NCBI GenBank assembly: GCA_024697985.1
Contig: JAILRX010000172.1
Span: forward strand, 1 to 6,215
Direction of reading: 5' to 3'
Origin: Treponemataceae bacterium
GTDB taxonomy: Bacteria > Spirochaetota > Spirochaetia > Treponematales > Treponemataceae
Length of the DNA stretch: 6,215 bases
Of the stretch, positions 1-5,997 are shown piece by piece (the first letter of the stretch is position 1; the number at the start of each line of letters is the position of its first letter). Under the pieces are notes generated by a model. That model was not told the DNA's origin. It saw only the letters and a list, made by a program, of their open reading frames with translations, and made no database searches. The position numbers were made by a program, and so were the translations under genes.

Positions 1-904
1 CATCGTCTTTTGTCTTAACTCTTGAAATATTACCATCTTTATTATACCAAGTAATTGTTCCATCTGTGGATATTTCAAGTAAATAAATTGGATCATCCAA
101 GTCATGATTTTGACCTATGCCAATTATTTCAGAATAAGTCCCATTTTGATATTCGTAAGTTTGATAAAAATATGTAAAAATTCTATCACCGTCTTCATCT
201 AAAGACATATCCAATGAAATGTTATAAGTTTTTATCATATTTTGAAATTCAATACTTTCTTCGAAAAATCGGCTTTTTTTAGATTCATTATTCGTATAAA
301 CAGATAGCCAATTACCATCTTTATCAAAATATTGTATAGAACCAACATAACTATAAATATTATCTGCACCTTCTGCAACTTTTGTGCACTTCACTTCATA
401 ACTTCCATCAGAGTTGTATTTTCTATCAAAGTCCCCTCTCCAAGTATCACTAGACTTTATTAAACGATTTTTATCTGTATTTTCATACCAAGCTTCATAT
501 GTATTATATGAATGATCATCGTCGGCATCATAAAAATATTTTTTGTAATAAATTTGTTTGTAAGGGCTTTTTATTGAATATTGTGAATAAAAGTACTCTT
601 TATCTGTGTTTGTAAACCAGCCTTTATTTTCTATGACATTTCCATTTTTATTAAATACACATCGATATGAACAGTTTTCATCGTGTGAATAAAGTATATA
701 GGTACTTGTATCTTTTGTTACTTTATCTAATTTTTCATCGGTCCCAAAAACTAAACCATCGTAGTCATCCGGTCTCTCAGACGGATATATCATATATTTT
801 ACACAAAGAGGATAATCTTTTTCTGCTAACACTGTTTCGCGTGCAAAAAGGACGATATTAAATATAAATGTAATGCATAGAATAGTTAAAATTGTTTTTT
901 TCAT
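1..904 (-). CDS. Secreted hypothetical protein with imperfect aromatic/DGN repeats, partial (3' end outside window)
   Basis: The reading frame is open for 301 codons from an ATG at 904-902 to the left edge, with no stop, so the C-terminus is missing. I do not recognise the family. Residues 1-21 look like a Sec signal peptide: MKK, then a hydrophobic stretch, with possible cleavage after Ala21. Cys10 lies too early for a lipobox. The rest is rich in Tyr, Phe, Trp, Asp and Asn and carries loose repeats of the form aromatic-[ND]-x-[DN]-G-[NS] near residues 84-89, 163-168, 193-198 and 287-292. A second pair is GWFTNTDK (95-102) and AWYENTDK (138-145). This suggests a repetitive beta-rich exported or surface protein, which is an inference. 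A weak TGGA lies 8 bases before the ATG. The coding sequence is clearly more AT-rich than the genes to its right, so horizontal acquisition is possible. The open frame and signal peptide make a real gene likely; the function is unknown. Confidence 0.78.
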   Translation of the reverse strand, partial: MKKTILTILCITFIFNIVLFARETVLAEKDYPLCVKYMIYPSERPDDYDGLVFGTDEKLDKVTKDTSTYILYSHDENCSYRCVFNKNGNVIENKGWFTNTDKEYFYSQYSIKSPYKQIYYKKYFYDADDDHSYNTYEAWYENTDKNRLIKSSDTWRGDFDRKYNSDGSYEVKCTKVAEGADNIYSYVGSIQYFDKDGNWLSVYTNNESKKSRFFEESIEFQNMIKTYNISLDMSLDEDGDRIFTYFYQTYEYQNGTYSEIIGIGQNHDLDDPIYLLEISTDGTITWYNKDGNISRVKTKDD

Positions 905-940
905 TTTGAGTATCCAAGTTTTTAAGTTTTGTCATTATTT

Positions 941-946
941 ATTCTA
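941..946 (-). promoter_or_regulatory. Candidate -10 element for the AT-rich secreted-protein gene
   Basis: Reading the minus strand, TAGAAT lies 36 bases before the ATG at 904. Transcription would start about 30 bases before the start codon. The hexamer 17 bases further upstream (ATGCAA) is a poor -35, matching about 3 of 6 positions. The change in base composition and the 86-base gap after rel suggest that this gene has its own promoter, but the sequence support is weak. Confidence 0.25.
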
Positions 947-990
947 TCGCATGTTTACGATTTTTGCATTAATATCTCGAAGGTTTCTTC

Positions 991-2715
991 CTACTCATCC
1001 CACTCAACATTGATATTTCTTACATCAATGTTCGGAATGTGGGCAAAGTTCGGGCAGTTCACCTTATGAACGATGATTCCCCGTCCCCTTGAAACATAAC
1101 CGATTATTTCATCACCAGGCTGCGGATTGCAGCAATGCGCAAGACTTACCAGATAGTTTGAAGTTTCCCCGACCTTTATCTTGATGACACCGTTGTTCTT
1201 GGCCTTTTCTTTGAGCTCTTTGTTTCTGGCCTGCATTTCGGCCTGGGCAATTCCTTCCTGAGGAGTTGAAACGACATTAGGTCCGGCTTCTTTAGGTTTT
1301 GCTGCTTCTTCAAGTCCGTGACTTTGAAGCCATCCATGTATCTTGCTTCTTGCCTTTGGCGTTTTGACAAATTCAAGCTGGTTTGAAGTAGGATGTGCCT
1401 TTTGAGAAGTCAAAACTTCAATTGTCTGAGTATTTTTAAGTGCCTGTGAAAGCGGAATTATCGCGCCGTTTGCCTTTGCGCCAGTAATCGTTTCACCGAC
1501 CTTGGAATGAACGGCGTAAGCAAAGTCAATCGCCGTAGAACCTTCCGGAAGCTCCTTTACATCACCTTGTGGAGTAAAGACGTAAATTGATTTTCCAAGA
1601 ATTTCATTCTTGATCTTTTCAAAAAAGGCCTCATCAGCAAGGTCAGAACTTTTCATTTCCTTGAGTTGATTTACAACCGAAAGATTTTCAGCCTTTACAG
1701 AATCCTTGTTCGTTCCTTTTTTATAAAGCCAGTGACTGGCAACACCGTGTTCAGCAATCGAATGCATTTCCTTAGTTCGGATCTGGATTTCAAGCGGATT
1801 TCCTTCGCACATGACCGTTGTATGTAAACTCTGATAGCCGTTTGCCTTAGGCATGGCGATGTAGTCCTTGAATCTGCCTTCCATCGGCTTCCAAAGGCTG
1901 TGTACGAGACCTATCAGAATGTAACATTCTTCTTTTGTTTCACAGATGATTCGCATTGCAAGAAGGTCATAAAGTTCAGCAGCGCTTTTCTGCCTTTTTT
2001 TCATCTTTTGATAGATTGAATAAAAGTGCTTTGCTCGTTTTGTTACCGTCACGTTGATGTTTGCTTTTGCGGCCTTTTTTAATATCTGATCCTGAGCTTT
2101 TTCAAGATATTCGGTTCTTTCGTTTGATTCGAGCCTCACGATTTCCTGAATCTGATGATAGGCCTCCGAATTGAGGTATTTTAAACTCAAATCTTCAAGC
2201 TCGACTTTTTCCGATGACATACCAAGCCGGTTTGCTAACGGAGCCCAGATTTCAATTGTTTCCTGTGCGACAGTTTTCTGTTTTGCAGGATCGCTTTCGC
2301 TTATCTGCCTGATGTCATCAAGTTTTTCTGCAAGTTCTACGATTATAACTCGGATGTCATAGGCAAGTGCAAAAATCATCTTTCGGATTGCATCGCATTG
2401 CTGAAGCGTTTTGCCGCTGAACTTGAGCGCTGAAATTTTTTCCGATGTGCGGACCATGTTAAAAATTTCAGCGGAAAATTCGTTTTGCAAAACCTCGTCT
2501 TCGATGGCAGGATTTGTGTTTTTTAGAATAGCACAGATGAGGCTTTGTGTATCAAGGTTGTTTTTTGCAAGAATCCAGATTATTCGTAATCGTCGTTCCT
2601 GGTTCTCGCTGACATAAGAAAGGGCTTTTCCGATTATTTCCCTGTCTTTTTGATATTGAGGATATTGTGAAAAAAAGTTATCAATTGTGAACTGATCTTT
2701 TGAAGCTTCATCCAT
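991..2715 (-). CDS. rel: RelA/SpoT-family (p)ppGpp synthetase with degenerate HD hydrolase domain and no ACT domain
   Basis: This cytoplasmic enzyme transfers pyrophosphate from ATP to GDP or GTP, making the stringent-response alarmone (p)ppGpp. Domains in order are an HD-like helical domain (about 20-165), the synthetase (about 222-335), TGS (about 375-436), a helical linker and a zinc-finger/RIS domain (about 508-574). Synthetase motifs are intact: RAKHFYSIY (227-235), YDLLAMRI with Asp250, RFKD (281-284), NGYQSLHTT (292-300) and EIQIRT with Glu309. The RIS has Cys528-Cys529, His550 and Cys554. In the HD domain the expected HDxxED is replaced by LKNTNP (64-69) and ADRLHN by AEKLDD (129-134), so (p)ppGpp hydrolysis is probably lost. 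The protein ends just after VEWDE, where an ACT domain normally follows; 574 residues is short against about 670-750. The start has AAGGA 7 bases before the ATG. It lies 15 bases after prmC and is the last gene of that unit. It ends in TAG. Confidence 0.96.
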   Translation of the reverse strand: MDEASKDQFTIDNFFSQYPQYQKDREIIGKALSYVSENQERRLRIIWILAKNNLDTQSLICAILKNTNPAIEDEVLQNEFSAEIFNMVRTSEKISALKFSGKTLQQCDAIRKMIFALAYDIRVIIVELAEKLDDIRQISESDPAKQKTVAQETIEIWAPLANRLGMSSEKVELEDLSLKYLNSEAYHQIQEIVRLESNERTEYLEKAQDQILKKAAKANINVTVTKRAKHFYSIYQKMKKRQKSAAELYDLLAMRIICETKEECYILIGLVHSLWKPMEGRFKDYIAMPKANGYQSLHTTVMCEGNPLEIQIRTKEMHSIAEHGVASHWLYKKGTNKDSVKAENLSVVNQLKEMKSSDLADEAFFEKIKNEILGKSIYVFTPQGDVKELPEGSTAIDFAYAVHSKVGETITGAKANGAIIPLSQALKNTQTIEVLTSQKAHPTSNQLEFVKTPKARSKIHGWLQSHGLEEAAKPKEAGPNVVSTPQEGIAQAEMQARNKELKEKAKNNGVIKIKVGETSNYLVSLAHCCNPQPGDEIIGYVSRGRGIIVHKVNCPNFAHIPNIDVRNINVEWDE

Positions 2716-2722
2716 ATTTTTA

Positions 2723-2727
2723 TCCTT
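2723..2727 (-). promoter_or_regulatory. Ribosome binding site of rel
   Basis: AAGGA on the minus strand sits 7 bases before the rel ATG, inside the 15-base gap after the prmC stop. It is the clearest Shine-Dalgarno sequence of the three-gene prfA unit and fixes the rel start at 2715. Confidence 0.8.
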
Positions 2728-2730
2728 AAC

Positions 2731-3648
2731 TTAAAGCTTTTGCGCCATAACGACTCGTGGAGCGCCTTCAAGATCTTTTAAGACCTGAATTTCAGAAAAA
2801 CCTGCATCGCGGCAAAGTTCAACCGTATCCTGCGAATTGTATTCTCCTGTCTCGCACAAAAAGTAGCCGCCATTTTTCAACTTGTCAAAACTTTGGCTTA
2901 CCAGCACCCTGATTACAGAAAGTCCGTCTCCGTAATTCGGGTCCCTCGTGTCGATGTAGCAGGCATCTCCATCAAGAGCCAGAATCGGTTCGTTGCGTCC
3001 GTCCCGTAAAAGGTCGTTTACCATTATTCTAGGGATATACGGTGGATTAGACAATATTATGTCGAGCTTCTGCTCATTTATTTTTTGATTTTCGTTTTCG
3101 ATCAGAGGCCAAAGAACTTCGCCCAAAAAGAATTGGATTCTTCGCTTTGAGTCTTCGCCTAAAATTTCATCAGCATTTTTCTGTGCTACTTCCAGACAAA
3201 GATGAGACACATCTGTTGCAAAAAAAACAACGTCATCAGAAACATTTTTAGCCGTTGCGATTGCAATGCATCCGCTTCCCGTACAGATGTCGGCGCAAGT
3301 TTTGAATGAATTTGCGTTTATAAGTTCGATTGCCTTTTCCACAAGGATTTCAGTGTCTGGTTTTGGAATCAGAACGTTCTTGTTAACGTAAAAATCTATT
3401 CCGTAAAATTCTTTTTTTTCTGTGATATAGGCAACCGGAAAACCTGTTTTTCGCTTTTGAACGGCGGATTCTATTTGAGAAAGAAGGTTTTCATCAGCAA
3501 CTTCATCAATTTGTGAATCCGAATGCGTGAAAATCCAAGTTTTATCCTTATTCAAAAAATGCATCAAAATGCAGTCGATGTCCAAAAGAGGAGTAGGGGA
3601 GTTTTCTAAGAAATTTGCCTTTTCGTGCCTGAAATCAGAAATTGTCAC
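2731..3648 (-). CDS. prmC: PrmC (HemK), release factor glutamine N5-methyltransferase
   Basis: PrmC uses S-adenosylmethionine to methylate the glutamine of the GGQ motif in RF1 and RF2, which speeds peptide release. At 305 residues it is slightly longer than the usual 275-290. An N-terminal helical factor-binding domain (about 1-75) leads into PVAYITEKKEFYG (71-83) and VLIPKPDTEILVE (92-104). The SAM-binding motif I is DICTGSGCIAIATA (120-133), and the catalytic NPPY is at 201-204. After EPILALDG (220-227), where the family usually goes quickly to DGL, there is an extra stretch of about 13 residues (228-240). The start is GTG, with no in-frame start codon upstream and the next Met only at residue 29; the N-terminal MTISDF fits the family. 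The GTG begins 4 bases after the prfA stop and has no close Shine-Dalgarno, so translational coupling to prfA is likely. Its substrate RF1 is encoded directly upstream. Confidence 0.96.
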   Translation of the reverse strand: MTISDFRHEKANFLENSPTPLLDIDCILMHFLNKDKTWIFTHSDSQIDEVADENLLSQIESAVQKRKTGFPVAYITEKKEFYGIDFYVNKNVLIPKPDTEILVEKAIELINANSFKTCADICTGSGCIAIATAKNVSDDVVFFATDVSHLCLEVAQKNADEILGEDSKRRIQFFLGEVLWPLIENENQKINEQKLDIILSNPPYIPRIMVNDLLRDGRNEPILALDGDACYIDTRDPNYGDGLSVIRVLVSQSFDKLKNGGYFLCETGEYNSQDTVELCRDAGFSEIQVLKDLEGAPRVVMAQKL

Positions 3649-3652
3649 GAGG

Positions 3653-4723
3653 TTACTGACTTTCCTTTAATTTTTCTTCTTTTGCGTAGATGCAAAGAGC
3701 ATCAATCAATTCATCCAGGTTTCCCTGCATTACCTGATCAAGTTTGTACAAAGTAAGGTTGATTCTGTGGTCTGTAAGTCGGTTCTGAGGAAAGTTGTAT
3801 GTCCTGATTCGTTCACTTCGGTCACCGGAACCTACCATGCTTTTTCGCTCTGCGGCTCGTTCAGCATTTTTCTTTGATTCTTCCAAATCGAAAAGTCGTG
3901 CTCGCAAAACGCGCATAGCCTTTGCCTTGTTTTTAATCTGGCTTTTTTCATCCTGCTGGATTACGACGATACCTGTCGGAATATGCGTGATTCGAACGGC
4001 TGAGTCTGTCGTGTTAACGCACTGACCGCCCGGACCGCCGGCTCTCATTACGTCGATTCTTAAATCTTCCTGTCTGATTTCGATTTCTGTTTCTTCAGCT
4101 TCCGGCAAGACAGCGACTGTTACGGCACTTGTGTGGACACGGCCCTGACTTTCTGTTTCAGGAACTCGCTGTACACGGTGAACGCCACCTTCGTACCTGA
4201 GGCTTCCGTAAACATATTTTCCGCTGATGGAAAAACTGATTTCTTTATATCCGCCGACTTCGGTTTCGCTGGAATCCATGATTTCGTATTTCCAGCCCTT
4301 CATGTCAGCATATCTGGTATACATCTTGAAAAGATCGGCAGCGAAAAGTGAAGATTCGTCTCCGCCAGTACCGCCTCGGATTTCCATGATGATGTTTTTT
4401 TCTTCAAGTGGATCAGGTGGAATCAGAAGCATTTTTATATCGCCTTCGATTTTAGGCAATTTTTCTTCCAGTTCCTTGAGTTCTTCACGAGCCATTTCTT
4501 TCATCTCGTGGTCGTCTTCTTCTGTTATTAAAAGTTTCGCATCCTCAATTCCTTGGAGCACGGTTTTATATTCTTCGTATGCTTCCATGACTGAAGAAAG
4601 GTGAGAATGTTCACGCATGACATCTTTGTATTTTTTCTGATCTTTGATAAGTTCCGGATCTGCGATAAGTTTTTCTACTTCAGCAAATCGCTGAGACATC
4701 TGTTCTAGCTTCTTTAACAACAT
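3653..4723 (-). CDS. prfA: Peptide chain release factor 1 (RF1)
   Basis: RF1 recognises UAA and UAG stop codons in the ribosomal A site and triggers hydrolysis of peptidyl-tRNA. The 356-residue length is normal for the family. An N-terminal coiled-coil domain (about 1-100) is followed by the conserved EIRGGTGGDE (114-123). The stop-codon-reading PxT tripeptide is PET (188-190) within HRVQRVPETESQGRVHTSA, which marks RF1; RF2 would have SPF here. The catalytic GGQ is at 232-234 in GGPGGQCVNTTDSAVRITH, with Cys235 where many RF1s have His. Gln234 is the target of PrmC, encoded next. The ATG at 4723 gives MLLKKLEQ, which aligns with normal RF1 N-termini. It has no clear Shine-Dalgarno, and a TATAAT box lies six bases upstream. 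It is the first gene of the prfA-prmC-rel unit. Confidence 0.98.
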   Translation of the reverse strand: MLLKKLEQMSQRFAEVEKLIADPELIKDQKKYKDVMREHSHLSSVMEAYEEYKTVLQGIEDAKLLITEEDDHEMKEMAREELKELEEKLPKIEGDIKMLLIPPDPLEEKNIIMEIRGGTGGDESSLFAADLFKMYTRYADMKGWKYEIMDSSETEVGGYKEISFSISGKYVYGSLRYEGGVHRVQRVPETESQGRVHTSAVTVAVLPEAEETEIEIRQEDLRIDVMRAGGPGGQCVNTTDSAVRITHIPTGIVVIQQDEKSQIKNKAKAMRVLRARLFDLEESKKNAERAAERKSMVGSGDRSERIRTYNFPQNRLTDHRINLTLYKLDQVMQGNLDELIDALCIYAKEEKLKESQ

Positions 4724-4729
4724 GACCCG

Positions 4730-4758
4730 ATTATAGCAAAAAAAAAGGTGACTTACAA
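4730..4758 (-). promoter_or_regulatory. Promoter of prfA, predicted to give a leaderless mRNA
   Basis: On the minus strand, TTGTAA (4758-4753, 4 of 6 matches to TTGACA) is followed after exactly 17 bases by a perfect TATAAT (4735-4730). Six bases later comes the ATG of prfA. The usual distance from -10 to transcription start puts the first base at or next to the A of the ATG. The -35 falls in the loop and stem edge of the terminator hairpin of the preceding urtA gene, so the two signals share DNA. No experimental support is available from sequence alone. Confidence 0.65.
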
Positions 4759-4768
4759 GAAGTCACCT
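4738..4768 (-). terminator. Intrinsic terminator after urtA
   Basis: Reading the minus strand, AGGTGACTT (4768-4760) pairs perfectly with AAGTCACCT (4754-4746) around a five-base loop. Eight T residues (4745-4738) follow directly. The stem has 9 base pairs and begins 22 bases after the urtA stop. This is a textbook rho-independent terminator that closes the cyclase-urtA unit and separates it from prfA. Confidence 0.93.
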
Positions 4769-4790
4769 CTGTGTGGAAATCGTAACGGTT

Positions 4791-5981
4791 TTAGTTGATT
4801 CCCCTTGCCCATGGATAGGTACTCAAATATGGATCAGGCTTGATGGCTGTAGGTGTTGCCCATACTTCATCAATTGTGCCTTCACTGTTGATTTTTCCGA
4901 TTCGAACATGCTTGTAAAGGTGCTGGTTTGTTCCGTCAATTGTTACAATTCCTTCTGGAGCTTCGTAACTCAAGCCTTTCGATGCAATTCGAACTTTTTC
5001 AACATCGAACGACTGTGCTTTTTCGCATGCGAGGGCCCACATGTGTACGGCAATATATCCTGCTTCAATCGGATCTCCTGTCATTCGGTTTTCACCGTAA
5101 GCTGTTTTATAGGCAGAAACGAATTTTTCGTTCAAGGTACCGGCAGTAGATTCATAGTAGTTCCATGAAACATAATTACCGGCGAGCTGTTCGATGTTCA
5201 TTTTTGCAACTTCGCTTTCAGTGATTGAAAAACTCATTACAGGAATTTTTGTAGAATTGATGCCGCTCTTTTCGAGTTCTGCAAAGAATGCTACGTTTGA
5301 ATCTCCGTTCAATGTGTTCAAAATTACATCAGGTTTTGTCGCCTTGATTTTGGCAACGATGCTTGAAAAATCCGAATGTCCCATCGGAACGTATTCTTCA
5401 CCAAGGCATTTTCCATCAAACTGAATCAGCTGAGCCTTGATGATTTTGCTTGCTGTGAGTGGGAAAACGTAATCGCTTCCTACGATAAACATTTTTTTAC
5501 CGAATTTTTCTGCACAAAAATCAACTGCAGGAACGATCTGCTGATTTGGAGAAGCTCCCATGTACATGATGTTAGGGCTTGCTTCCATTCCCTCGTACTG
5601 TACCGGGTACCACAAAAGTCCAAAATATTCTTCAAAAATAGGTTTTACGGCTTTTCTGGAAGCTGATGTCCAGCATCCGAATACTGTCGCTACCTTTTCT
5701 GTTTGCAAAAGACGTTTTGCTTCCTGTGCGAAAATGCCAGGTTCGCTTTTTCCGTCAGCAATTACAGGTACGATTTTTTTACCCAAAACTCCGCCGTTTT
5801 CATTGATTTCCTGAATTGCCATCATTTCTGAATCGTAGACAGCACGTTCGCTGATTTCCATCGTTCCAGAAAGTGAATGGAGCAGACCAACTTTTACTGT
5901 GTTTCCGTCTTTGTTGCATCCGCTGAATCCGAGAACTGTCACGACCAGGACAGCCAATATTGTAAGTTTAAAATTTTTCAT
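4791..5981 (-). CDS. urtA: UrtA-like urea/amide ABC transporter substrate-binding lipoprotein
   Basis: This is a periplasmic ligand-binding protein of the branched-chain amino acid/amide type. UrtA members deliver urea to the UrtBCDE ABC importer. The 396 residues begin with a lipoprotein signal: MKNFK, a hydrophobic core and GFSGC, with Cys22 as the lipidated residue. The -3 Phe departs from the strict lipobox, as is common in spirochaetes. UrtA hallmarks are VGLLHSLSGTMEISE (31-45), FGCWTSASRKAV (101-112), LLWYPVQYEGMEASPNI (122-138), GASPNQQIVPAVDF (142-155), NGDSNVAFF (225-233), DPIEAGYIAVHMWA (303-316) and DGTNQHLYKHVRIG (349-362). I chose ATG 5981 over the in-frame GTG at 5990, because that GTG is part of the Shine-Dalgarno AAGGTGGG. 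The gene follows the cyclase by 16 bases and is closed by a terminator. No urtB-E genes follow, so transport partners must lie elsewhere, or the protein acts as a sensor. Urea specificity is inferred from family resemblance. Confidence 0.92.
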   Translation of the reverse strand: MKNFKLTILAVLVVTVLGFSGCNKDGNTVKVGLLHSLSGTMEISERAVYDSEMMAIQEINENGGVLGKKIVPVIADGKSEPGIFAQEAKRLLQTEKVATVFGCWTSASRKAVKPIFEEYFGLLWYPVQYEGMEASPNIMYMGASPNQQIVPAVDFCAEKFGKKMFIVGSDYVFPLTASKIIKAQLIQFDGKCLGEEYVPMGHSDFSSIVAKIKATKPDVILNTLNGDSNVAFFAELEKSGINSTKIPVMSFSITESEVAKMNIEQLAGNYVSWNYYESTAGTLNEKFVSAYKTAYGENRMTGDPIEAGYIAVHMWALACEKAQSFDVEKVRIASKGLSYEAPEGIVTIDGTNQHLYKHVRIGKINSEGTIDEVWATPTAIKPDPYLSTYPWARGIN

Positions 5982-5985
5982 CAAT

Positions 5986-5993
5986 CCCACCTT
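5986..5993 (-). promoter_or_regulatory. Ribosome binding site of urtA (decides the start)
   Basis: AAGGTGGG on the minus strand ends 4 bases before ATG 5981. It lies in the 16-base gap after the cyclase stop. An in-frame GTG (5990-5988) sits within this site, so starting there would leave no upstream ribosome binding site; the ATG is the better start. Confidence 0.8.
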
Positions 5994-5997
5994 AAGA

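Noticed and set aside
667..861. Plus-strand ORF of 64 codons
   Set aside because: It lies wholly opposite the AT-rich minus-strand frame, which has a signal peptide and runs 301 codons without a stop. The plus-strand product has no recognisable features.
979..990. Possible terminator after rel
   Set aside because: Only a four-base-pair GAAG/CTTC hairpin can form just after the stop, with no T-tract. I see no convincing intrinsic terminator between rel and the next gene.
1176..1376. Minus-strand ORF of 66 codons inside rel
   Set aside because: It is out of frame within the rel TGS-to-RIS linker region and has a Lys/Arg-rich composition typical of a frame shadow.
4227..4604. Plus-strand ORF of 125 codons, Ser-rich
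   Set aside because: It is antisense to conserved prfA coding sequence. The Ser-rich composition is what the complement of Glu/Lys-rich coiled-coil codons produces.
4773..5168. Plus-strand ORF of 131 codons, Cys/Phe-rich
   Set aside because: It is antisense to the conserved C-terminal half of urtA, with no family resemblance and no ribosome binding site that I can see.
5982..5990. Longer urtA start at GTG 5990 (adds three residues)
   Set aside because: The GTG is embedded in the AAGGTGGG ribosome binding site. The ATG at 5981 has correct spacing and gives a normal MKNFK lipoprotein signal.
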